NCBI GenBank assembly: GCA_946060825.1
Contig: CAMGPO010000114.1
Coordinates: 1-5,108 of the forward strand
Length of the DNA stretch: 5,108 nt
Source of the DNA: an uncultured Clostridia bacterium
GTDB lineage: Bacteria; Bacillota; Clostridia; Oscillospirales; Oscillospiraceae
Reading direction: 5' to 3'
Shown here: piece by piece, positions 1 through 5,108 of the stretch
Position numbering within the stretch: the stretch's first letter is position 1
Layout of the letters: the number at the start of each line of letters is the position of its first letter
The notes under the pieces: generated by a model
Told to the model about the DNA's origin: nothing
Seen by the model: the letters and a program-made list of their open reading frames with translations, nothing else
Database searches by the model: none
Program-made: the position numbers and the translations under genes

Positions 1-1
1 G

Positions 2-373
2 GATATTCGTGAGTACTACGTGGATACCCTGCCCAGTTGGCAGGCGATGGCTGTGGCTTATCAGGACCTCTATGATGACATCTTTTCCCAGCTGCTCTCA
101 CCAAATGCAGATTGGAAAGTCTCCAGCGACGGTTCTTATCTTTACGAGACATATACCAATAACACAAGCTATACCATCACCACTTTATTCTATGTGGATT
201 TTTCTCAGGGAGATAACTATATTGGCAGCGTAGAATGCCAGGTTTCGAATCTTGCCCCGGGTAAGACTGCTACGATCAGGGCAAATATTCCTTCCAATGC
301 CGACAGCTTTTTCGTGGACTGGACCCATATTAAGATTACCAAGGGGAGTACGGTTATCGCCGATTTCTCCTGA
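2..373 (+). CDS. C-terminal part of an unrecognised protein with a beta-rich end domain (5' truncated)
   Basis: The frame is open from the left edge (first full codon at base 2) to a TGA at 371-373, giving about 123 residues. A GTG at base 20 could be read as a start, but the coding frame continues upstream of it without a stop, so I treat the gene as cut by the window edge. The visible part begins with a helical-looking stretch (LPSWQAMAVAYQDLYDDIF) and passes into a Thr/Asn/Tyr/Ser-rich region with alternating polar and hydrophobic residues. It ends in a pattern FYVDF ... SNLAPGKTATI ... WTHIKIT. The aromatic strand followed by a 'L-x-PG-x-x-x-x' turn recalls small immunoglobulin-like beta-sandwich domains such as FxLYD, but this is a weak resemblance. 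There is no membrane segment, LPXTG motif or catalytic signature in the visible part. Base composition is lower in G+C than the convergent operon (25 of 60 at 121-180). The function is unknown. Confidence 0.75.
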   Translation, partial: DIREYYVDTLPSWQAMAVAYQDLYDDIFSQLLSPNADWKVSSDGSYLYETYTNNTSYTITTLFYVDFSQGDNYIGSVECQVSNLAPGKTATIRANIPSNADSFFVDWTHIKITKGSTVIADFS

Positions 374-382
374 GAGCCAACC

Positions 383-415
383 AAAAAGCACGTGCCTTCG
401 GGCACGTGCTTTTTT
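383..415. terminator. Bidirectional rho-independent terminator between convergent genes
   Basis: A perfect 9-bp G+C-rich stem (388-396 with 401-409) closes a TTCG tetraloop at 397-400. It is extended by five A:T pairs (383-387 with 410-414), and the T run continues to 415. Read on the plus strand, the stem is followed by TTTTTT, 10 nt after the stop of the left-hand gene. Read on the minus strand, it is followed by TTTTT, about 16 nt after the stop of the last operon gene at 432. The symmetry means one element can end both convergent transcripts. The stem contains the palindrome GCACGTGC. This is a textbook intrinsic terminator by structure; its activity in both directions is inferred. Confidence 0.93.
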
Positions 416-431
416 ATGTGGATGAAATCCA

Positions 432-776
432 TCACAGACAGAAAACCAGAATGCCGACGACAATGACGGCGAAGCCGAGGAGCTTCCGGCGGTTGGGCCT
501 TTCATGCAGAATGAAAAAGCTCATGGCAGTGACGGCGATGTAGCTGACAGAGGTCCAGACCGGCGACATGGACAGCGGCACAACGCGGTATGCGATCAGC
601 GTGCAGACGGTGGAGAGCACGAAGATGGTATACGCGATGATAACCCGGGGATTCAGGTAGGACAGGTACCACTTCTTATATTTCTTTCCGGCGGCAATCT
701 TGAGGAGAATCTGGGAGAAGCCGCCCATCAGAACACCCACGAGCATAATGCCGCAATAGGGGAGCATTTCACGCAT
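432..776 (-). CDS. SMR/EamA-type small membrane transporter subunit (second of a pair)
   Basis: The 114-residue, very hydrophobic protein has four predicted membrane helices, at roughly residues 5-28, 43-62, 68-90 and 97-114. This is the size and topology of the small multidrug resistance/DMT superfamily. Family-like features are SQILLK at the end of helix 1, a VPLSMSPVW stretch at the start of helix 3, and HERPNRRKLLGFAVIVVGI, which matches the usual 'E ... G ... I ... G' ending of EamA/SMR proteins. The membrane-embedded glutamate of EmrE-type drug exporters in helix 1 is not seen, so proton-coupled drug efflux is not the best guess. ArnE/ArnF-like flipping of a lipid-linked sugar or another exported product fits better. 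The ATG at 774-776 overlaps the preceding gene's stop by 8 nt, with a weak GGTGG 9 nt upstream, so translation probably depends on coupling. An in-frame ATG three codons later (765-767) is an alternative start. It is the last gene of the operon. Confidence 0.85.
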   Translation of the reverse strand: MREMLPYCGIMLVGVLMGGFSQILLKIAAGKKYKKWYLSYLNPRVIIAYTIFVLSTVCTLIAYRVVPLSMSPVWTSVSYIAVTAMSFFILHERPNRRKLLGFAVIVVGILVFCL

Positions 777-1125
777 CCGCAGTCACCACCATTCTCAGAC
801 CAAACAGGATGATCACTGTGCCCAGAATCATGGGCAGCGTAATGGCTTCCCCGAAGAAGAGCGCGCCCCAGACCATACTCCAGACCATCGTCAGAATCCG
901 GTTGCTGTAGGCGGTATTGAGCGGCATCTGTTTCAGGAACTGCTGCCAGAGGATCGCATAGACAAAGCACACGAACAGGCTGGCGCCGTAGCAGAGCAGA
1001 AAGCCCCAGGAGAGGGTCGGAAATCTGGAGGCCAGCTTGGAAAAGACGCCGGAGAATGAGAAAAGCAGAATGCAGAAATGCAAACCGACATAGAGCTTTG
1101 CAGGGGATTGGACCTTATTTGCCAT
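769..1125 (-). CDS. SMR/EamA-type small membrane transporter subunit (first of a pair)
   Basis: The 118-residue integral membrane protein has four likely helices at about residues 11-30, 38-61, 74-92 and 95-113. The second half carries the superfamily pattern: LKQMPLNTAYS before helix 3, then WG-LFFGEAIT and a final MILGTVIILFGLRMV helix. That 'PL--AY ... FGE ... G--I--G' series is typical of EamA/SMR proteins, including the ArnE/ArnF flippase subunits. Helix 1 lacks the acidic residue that EmrE uses for proton and drug binding. The start ATG at 1123-1125 has a strong AAAGGAG, but 11 nt away. That site sits inside the last codons of the dehydrogenase gene, whose stop is only 5 nt upstream. 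With the overlapping downstream gene it probably forms a heteromeric transporter. The substrate is unknown. Confidence 0.85.
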   Translation of the reverse strand: MANKVQSPAKLYVGLHFCILLFSFSGVFSKLASRFPTLSWGFLLCYGASLFVCFVYAILWQQFLKQMPLNTAYSNRILTMVWSMVWGALFFGEAITLPMILGTVIILFGLRMVVTADA

Positions 1126-1130
1126 GAATG

Positions 1131-2009
1131 CTAGATCTCCTTTTGTTGTTGGTATAGACGAATCACCGCGCAGGCATCCTCCGCAGCCGTTTCCGACCGC
1201 GGGGTCTCCCGGTAAAGCCGGTTGCAGATCTCCGTCAGGAAACAGGGAACGCCGGCATTTTGCGCCAAATCCATGCAGATCTTTGTGTCTTTTTCCAGCG
1301 TTTCCAGGGAGGCGCGGGAGGAGAAGTCCTGCCGGATCAGCTTCGGCATCCGGTTCTGGAAGATCACAGAGTTGCCCGCACAGTCGGAGATGGTGTCGTA
1401 GAGCACCGTGGGATCAATCCCAAGGGCAGAGGACAGCGAGGCGGCTTCGGCGGTTGCGACGATGTGAATGCCAACCAGCATCTGATTGACGGCCTTCAGC
1501 GCCTGGGCGCGCCCCGGCTGCTCCGCGACGTAAACCGCCTTTTTCGCATAGACGGAGAAGAGCGGCGCACAGCGGTCAAAGGCCTCCCGGCTGCCTGCCA
1601 CCATGGTGACCAGCGTGCCATTTTCAGCACCTGTGACGCCGCCGCTGACCGGCGCATCCAGCAGTTCCACATCTCCCGGACAGGCGGCGGACAAATCCGC
1701 CGCCTCCTGCGGGGCGACGGTGCTGGAGAGCACAACCGTGCCGCTCCGCATGGTGGAAAAAAGACCGCCGGGGCCGGTGAGCAGCTGGCTGCACTGGGCA
1801 TAATTGGACACCAGCAGCAGCACCGTGTCCGTCACAGCGGGAAATGCGTCCGGGGCCGGAAGAATTTCGATCCCGAGCCGCTGGGCAAGCTCACGGCTGT
1901 GCGCAGAGCGGACGGTGGTATAGAGATGGTAACCGGCATTGAGCAGGCGCTGCGCAATGGGCTTGCCCATGGCGCCAAGCCCGATGATACCCAGTGTTTT
2001 CATCGGCAT
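1131..2009 (-). CDS. NAD(P)-dependent beta-hydroxyacid dehydrogenase, L-threonate dehydrogenase (LtnD)-like
   Basis: The 292-residue protein covers the full usual length of the 3-hydroxyisobutyrate dehydrogenase family. An N-terminal Rossmann fold has GLGAMG at residues 10-15 and VR at 33-34 after the second strand; an arginine there often goes with NADP, though not reliably. The substrate-binding motif DAPVSGG is at 118-124. The catalytic lysine is K172 in LKAVNQML with N175, and a second conserved lysine is K240 in EKDTK. The C-terminal half (GIHIVATAEA, AGNSVIFQNRMP, then ED..AVIRLYQ) resembles the LtnD branch, which oxidises L-threonate to 2-oxo-tetronate, more than valine-pathway enzymes. 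I call this from memory of the family, so the substrate is uncertain: a C3-C4 hydroxyacid or its reverse reduction. ATG at 2007-2009 is preferred over the ATG at 2001-2003 because a GAGG lies 7 nt upstream. It overlaps the preceding gene by 10 nt. No OtnK or OtnC partner of the threonate pathway is visible here. Confidence 0.88.
   Translation of the reverse strand: MPMKTLGIIGLGAMGKPIAQRLLNAGYHLYTTVRSAHSRELAQRLGIEILPAPDAFPAVTDTVLLLVSNYAQCSQLLTGPGGLFSTMRSGTVVLSSTVAPQEAADLSAACPGDVELLDAPVSGGVTGAENGTLVTMVAGSREAFDRCAPLFSVYAKKAVYVAEQPGRAQALKAVNQMLVGIHIVATAEAASLSSALGIDPTVLYDTISDCAGNSVIFQNRMPKLIRQDFSSRASLETLEKDTKICMDLAQNAGVPCFLTEICNRLYRETPRSETAAEDACAVIRLYQQQKEI
1137..1143 (-). promoter_or_regulatory. 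Ribosome binding site of the first SMR-type gene, at long spacing
   Basis: AAAGGAG on the minus strand is a strong match to the anti-Shine-Dalgarno sequence but lies 11 nt from the ATG at 1123-1125, longer than usual. It falls within the last codons of the dehydrogenase gene, just before its TAG stop at 1131-1133. No other in-frame ATG, GTG or TTG lies nearer to it. Confidence 0.65.
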
Positions 2010-2944
2010 TTTTTCGCCTCAACGAGATCTTTTGCGGCAGCGACGATATCCGCCGCCGTCATCCGGTTGGCGCGGTAGAGCGCCTCAGCGTCGCCGGAGC
2101 GGGCAAAGCAGTCCTGAATGCCAATGAAGCGCATGGGCGTCGGCCGCTCCACAGCGAGGACCTCGGCTACCGCGCCGCCAAGACCGCCGACTACGGAGTG
2201 ATCCTCAATGGTCACAATGGCGCCGGTTTCCGACGCGGCCTGCAGGACGGCTTCCCGGTCCAGAGGCTTCAGCGTATGGATTTCCATCACCTGGGCATGA
2301 ATGCCCTCCTGCTCCAGAAGCTGGGCGGCCTTCAGGGCCCGCATCAGCAGAATGCCCGTGGCGATCAGGGTGACGTCCCGGCCATCCCGCTTGATCCAGT
2401 TGGCCTTGCCGATTTCCACCTGATAGGTGTCCGGGCAGTTGATATCATCCACGGCGTCGAAGGGAAGACGGACGTAGAGGGGGCCATTGAACTCCAGGGC
2501 CTTTCTCGCAAGGATCCGTGCGGAGACGCCGTCGGAGGGCTGAATGATCGTCATATTGGGGATGGCGCGCAGAATCGCGATGTCCTCAATGGCCGTATGG
2601 CTGACGCCCTCGGAACCGGACTGCAGGCCGCTGTGGGTTCCCATGACAAGAACGTTCTGCTTCGGGTGGCAGATATAGGTCCGGAGCTGTTCACAGGCGC
2701 GGAGCGTGATGAACGTGCTGTAGGTGGAGAGGACGACCTTGTGACCGCAGCTGGCGAGTCCACTGGCCACACCGAGCATATTCTGCTCCGCAATGCCGAT
2801 AGAGACCTGGCGCTCCGGATAGAGCGAACCGAAATCCTCGAAGGAACAGCACTTGGTATCGCCGCAGACGGCGATGTAGTCAAATTCGTCGGCAAGACGG
2901 ATAACCTCTTGCCCAAAAATCATTCTGACGGGTAAATTGCTCAT
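2000..2944 (-). CDS. Transketolase, C-terminal subunit (pyrimidine-binding and C-terminal domains)
   Basis: The 314-residue protein matches the second half of a split, thiamine-diphosphate-dependent transketolase. Residues about 5-165 form the pyrimidine-binding domain. The catalytic glutamate that activates the cofactor is E53 in SIGIAEQNM. Further family segments are STYSTFITLRACEQLR (73-88), THSGLQSGSEGVSHTAIEDIA (103-123) and IIQPSD (133-138). Residues about 185-305 form the C-terminal domain, with VTLIATG and LKPLD. R7 and R159 (YVRLPFD) sit where canonical enzymes have donor-phosphate-binding arginines. The usual ADLSGSTKT-like loop is replaced by GDTKCCSFEDF (28-38), so donor or acceptor preference may differ from the pentose-phosphate enzyme. 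The start ATG at 2942-2944 forms an ATGA overlap with the N-terminal subunit gene, with GAGGAA just upstream. It should act only as a complex with that subunit, in the cytoplasm. Confidence 0.93.
   Translation of the reverse strand: MSNLPVRMIFGQEVIRLADEFDYIAVCGDTKCCSFEDFGSLYPERQVSIGIAEQNMLGVASGLASCGHKVVLSTYSTFITLRACEQLRTYICHPKQNVLVMGTHSGLQSGSEGVSHTAIEDIAILRAIPNMTIIQPSDGVSARILARKALEFNGPLYVRLPFDAVDDINCPDTYQVEIGKANWIKRDGRDVTLIATGILLMRALKAAQLLEQEGIHAQVMEIHTLKPLDREAVLQAASETGAIVTIEDHSVVGGLGGAVAEVLAVERPTPMRFIGIQDCFARSGDAEALYRANRMTAADIVAAAKDLVEAKKCR
2017..2020 (-). promoter_or_regulatory. Ribosome binding site that decides the dehydrogenase start
   Basis: On the minus strand GAGG lies 7 nt before the ATG at 2007-2009 and 13 nt before the in-frame ATG at 2001-2003. 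Although the second ATG would give a neat ATGA overlap with the transketolase stop, the spacing favours the first one. The protein then begins MPMKTLG. Confidence 0.6.
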
Positions 2945-3786
2945 ATCAATTCCTCGGGTGCGTGGATTTCTTCCATTGCCTGACGGTATTCCTCCGGCGT
3001 GATCTCGCGCCTGTGCCAGGAGAGCTCGTTCTCCATGAAGGAGACGCCTTTGCCCTTTACAGTGTCGGCGATGATGACGGAAGGACTGCCACGGTGGGCC
3101 TTTGCCGCCTCAACGGCGGCGAAAATCTCGTCAAAGCTGTGGCCGTCGATGGTCTGGACGTTCCAGCCGAAGCTCCGCCATTTCTCCTCCAGGGGACTGA
3201 TGCGCATGACCTGCTCCACCGTACCGGTGATCTGGAGCCGGTTGCGATCCACAAATGCAATAATGTGATCCAGATGGTGATGGGCGGCACTCATGGCGCC
3301 CTCCCAGATCAGCCCCTCCTGCTGCTCGCCGTCGCCCATGACCACGTAGACATAGTTGTCCAGCTTCCGGATTCGGGAGGACATGGCAATGCCGACGGCG
3401 GTGGAAAGTCCGTTTCCGAGGGAACCGGATTCCATATCGATGCCGGGCGTGGACATATCCGGGTAAGCGGTCAGGATGGAGCCGGTCTTCCGGAAGGTGG
3501 ACAGCAGCTCCCGCGGGAAAAAGCCCCGCCGGGAGAGGACGGAATAGAGCGTCGGGGAAGCGTGTCCCTTGGAGAGCACAAACCGGTCGCGCTCCGGCCA
3601 GTCTGGATTGTCCGGATCCACGCGCAGAATACCGCCGAAATACAGGGCGACCAGGATCTCCACACAGGAGAGGGAGGAGCCGGGGTGGCCCATTTCCGCC
3701 CGGAAGATCATATCGATGACGTCATAGCGGACGGCACGGGCGATTTCTTCATAAGAATACGTCTGCTCTGTTTGCTTGATCTGCAT
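2941..3786 (-). CDS. Transketolase, N-terminal subunit (ThDP diphosphate-binding domain)
   Basis: The 281-residue protein is the normal length for the N-terminal half of a split transketolase. Visible motifs are GHPGSSLS (33-40), RDRFVLSKGHASP (66-78), ESGSLGNGLSTAVG (119-132) and the thiamine-diphosphate/Mg2+ motif, which starts GDGEQQEG at 151 and ends at N182 in DRNRLQ. KGKGVSFME (244-252) and W257-H258 close the domain. All cofactor-binding elements look intact. Together with the downstream subunit it would transfer a two-carbon ketol group from a ketose to an aldose or related aldehyde. A housekeeping role in the pentose-phosphate pathway is possible, but its place between an ATP-grasp ligase and a hydroxyacid dehydrogenase points to a dedicated biosynthetic role. 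ATG at 3784-3786 has AGGAG 6 nt upstream. The gap to the preceding gene is only 25 nt. Confidence 0.95.
   Translation of the reverse strand: MQIKQTEQTYSYEEIARAVRYDVIDMIFRAEMGHPGSSLSCVEILVALYFGGILRVDPDNPDWPERDRFVLSKGHASPTLYSVLSRRGFFPRELLSTFRKTGSILTAYPDMSTPGIDMESGSLGNGLSTAVGIAMSSRIRKLDNYVYVVMGDGEQQEGLIWEGAMSAAHHHLDHIIAFVDRNRLQITGTVEQVMRISPLEEKWRSFGWNVQTIDGHSFDEIFAAVEAAKAHRGSPSVIIADTVKGKGVSFMENELSWHRREITPEEYRQAMEEIHAPEELI
2950..2955 (-). promoter_or_regulatory. Ribosome binding site of the transketolase C-terminal subunit
   Basis: GAGGAA on the minus strand ends 5 nt before the ATG at 2942-2944 and lies inside the last codons of the N-terminal subunit gene. With the ATGA stop/start overlap this favours coupled, roughly equal synthesis of the two subunits. 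Confidence 0.7.
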
Positions 3787-3792
3787 GGTATA

Positions 3793-3797
3793 CTCCT
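3793..3797 (-). promoter_or_regulatory. Ribosome binding site of the transketolase N-terminal subunit
   Basis: AGGAG on the minus strand is 6 nt before the ATG at 3784-3786. It sits in the 25-nt gap after the ATP-grasp gene, the longest untranslated gap in the operon. I see no convincing promoter or terminator in that gap. Confidence 0.75.
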
Positions 3798-3811
3798 GAA
3801 ATCTGAAAGGA

Positions 3812-5101
3812 TTATTTGGGCATCAACACGTTGGCCTTTGCACAGTCGTAGCCGGGAAGCAGCATTTCGCGGCCGCTCTCGTCGTAAATCTTCAGCGTTT
3901 TCTGAATCCGGTCAATCAGCGACAGCAGGTGCGCGTTGTCCTTCCCCTGAATAAAGATCCGGGCGAAGGTCTGGTTGAGCGTGCCCATGGCAGACTCGCT
4001 GATGGTGTCGCCTTCATAGCAGAACTGGATGATCCGCAGAATCTCCGGCATGGCGCGAAGCTCCTCCAGGCCCTCGATGCGGGCGATGGTGCCGGGGCGC
4101 AGCAGCGTCAGCAGGATCGCGTCGCTGTGGGAGAAAACCGGCTTGTTGGCGGAGGCGGCGTCCCAGCCGGAGAAGGAACCGGTCAGGGCGTAGTCCAGCA
4201 GCATTTCACAGGTGTTGATGCCGTTTTCGGCCTCGCAGAGGATGTACTCCTGGGCGCCGCAGAGCCGGTAGCCCATTTCAAAGGGCGTGATCACACCGTC
4301 GGCGACAAAGCACTGGATGAACATGGAGCCGTCCCGCATTCCCAGGGCGGTGATCATGTTGGTCAGCTTCTCCTCCAGCTGCTCATAATACTGTGGAATA
4401 AACCGGCAGGGATAGAAGAGGGCGTTGGGCTGCATGGCTTTTCCTTCCATGACCTGATTCATGTCGCGCTCGCACATGGCGGACAGGGAGAGGACGCCGT
4501 CCTGGATGTTGAAATACATACAGACGTCCGGATACTCCGCCATGTAGCGCTCGACGATGACGCGCTTGCTCTTGGAGAACTGAAGCGCGTAGGGAACGGC
4601 CTTGCGGAGGGCGGCTTCATCCTCACAGATGGAGACGCCCTTGCTCGCCCAGGCGTCGGTGGGTTTGACAATGACAGGATAGCGGACCTTTGCAAGATCC
4701 TCGGGCCGCAGGTCGCCGTCGAGGGCGTATTCCGGAACGACCGGGATGCCGAACTTCCGGCAGGTGGCCTTGAACAGCAGCTTGTTTGTGGTCACCTCGA
4801 TCTGCTCTGTCGTGGCGTAGAAGGGAAGTCCCAGCGCGTCGGCAACGGCTCTGGCCGGGGGCAGGTTGGCGTCGGAAAAGCCGGTAAATACGCCGTCGAT
4901 TTCATTTTCGCGGGCGATTTCAAGAACCGCGTCGATGTCGGTGGTGCTCACCAGGTAGGAACGGTCAGCGATCCGCTTGGCAGGCGAGTTCTCATAATAG
5001 TCTGCGACAATACAGTAGATCCCTTTTTTCTGCGCCAGCGCCACGGCGTCATACATCGCGCCGGTACCGCCAAGAAAGAGCAGTTTCTTTTGCCTGTCCA
5101 T
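3812..5101 (-). CDS. ATP-grasp carboxylate ligase family protein, substrate unknown
   Basis: The 429-residue protein has the ATP-grasp layout. An N-terminal Rossmann-like pre-ATP domain carries LGGTGAM (10-16), an aspartate-containing VADYYE and DGVFTGFSD (69-77). NK (106-107) opens the ATP-grasp domain. The nucleotide-binding strand and glycine-containing loop VIVKPTDAWASKGVSI spans 143-158 with K146. The hinge VIVERYM contains E184. A metal-site strand, PFEMGYRLCG, is at 273-282 with E275 and R279. A C-terminal region of about 120 residues follows the pattern of PurK/carbamoyl-phosphate-synthase-like ligases. Such enzymes form an acyl-phosphate from a carboxylate and join it to an amine, thiol or other nucleophile. 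At the metal site the common E-x-N-x-R appears as E-M-G-Y-R. The chosen ATG at 5099-5101 gives a normal N-terminus. Only 7 nt lie upstream in the window, the frame is still open there and no ribosome site can be seen, so a slightly longer start cannot be excluded. Confidence 0.88.
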   Translation of the reverse strand: MDRQKKLLFLGGTGAMYDAVALAQKKGIYCIVADYYENSPAKRIADRSYLVSTTDIDAVLEIARENEIDGVFTGFSDANLPPARAVADALGLPFYATTEQIEVTTNKLLFKATCRKFGIPVVPEYALDGDLRPEDLAKVRYPVIVKPTDAWASKGVSICEDEAALRKAVPYALQFSKSKRVIVERYMAEYPDVCMYFNIQDGVLSLSAMCERDMNQVMEGKAMQPNALFYPCRFIPQYYEQLEEKLTNMITALGMRDGSMFIQCFVADGVITPFEMGYRLCGAQEYILCEAENGINTCEMLLDYALTGSFSGWDAASANKPVFSHSDAILLTLLRPGTIARIEGLEELRAMPEILRIIQFCYEGDTISESAMGTLNQTFARIFIQGKDNAHLLSLIDRIQKTLKIYDESGREMLLPGYDCAKANVLMPK

Positions 5102-5108
5102 GAAAATA

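Noticed and set aside
388..409. GCACGTGC palindromes as regulator binding sites
   Set aside because: They are the two arms of the terminator stem and lie between two stop codons, away from any visible promoter. The hairpin role explains them.
185..505. Minus-strand open frame running through the terminator and antisense to the left-hand gene
   Set aside because: It crosses the strong hairpin, overlaps both the end of the operon and the left gene, and its translation shows no recognisable features.
432..1125. The two small membrane proteins as halves of a frameshifted ten-helix EamA transporter
   Set aside because: Each is a complete four-helix unit with its own start and stop and a superfamily C-terminal motif. 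Together they give eight helices, not ten, so a pair of SMR-size proteins fits better.
2000..3786. The two transketolase parts as one gene broken by a frameshift
   Set aside because: Split transketolases with this exact division are a normal bacterial form. Each half has its own start codon and ribosome binding site, and the ATGA overlap is a typical coupled junction.
1260..3954. Long plus-strand open frames of 272, 313 and 330 codons (1260-2078, 1994-2935, 2962-3954)
   Set aside because: They lie antisense to clearly recognised genes, overlap them almost fully, have low-complexity Gly/Arg/Asp/His-rich translations and no family motifs. G+C-rich third positions on the coding strand explain their length.

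Overview
The window looks like a chromosomal segment from a Gram-positive anaerobe of the Clostridia, possibly the Oscillospiraceae/Ruminococcaceae group. I infer this from G+C-rich codon use, AGGAG-type ribosome binding sites, tight gene packing and Firmicutes-like protein sequences. No RNA gene or housekeeping marker is present to fix the taxonomy.

Layout: positions 1-373 hold the 3' end of a plus-strand gene for an unrecognised protein with a beta-rich C-terminus. It is visibly less G+C-rich than the rest. A strong hairpin with A and T tracts on both sides (383-415) lies between converging genes and probably terminates transcription from both directions. Everything from 432 to 5101 is one minus-strand operon that enters from beyond the right edge. 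In transcription order it encodes an ATP-grasp ligase, the N-terminal half of a split transketolase, the C-terminal half, a beta-hydroxyacid dehydrogenase most like the L-threonate dehydrogenase branch, and two small four-helix membrane proteins of the SMR/EamA (DMT) superfamily. Junctions are 25 nt apart, a 4-nt ATGA overlap, a 10-nt overlap, a 5-nt gap and an 8-nt overlap, so the genes are very likely co-transcribed and partly translationally coupled.

How they may work together (inference): the split transketolase would move a two-carbon ketol unit to make a ketose or similar product. The dehydrogenase would oxidise or reduce a small hydroxyacid. The ATP-grasp enzyme would activate a carboxylate and join it to an amine or other nucleophile. 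The paired SMR-type proteins, which resemble the ArnE/ArnF arrangement, would carry the product or its lipid-linked form across the membrane. This reads as a partial biosynthesis-and-export cassette for a surface-glycan substituent or a small molecule. The product cannot be told from this window, and the operon's promoter and first genes probably lie outside it.
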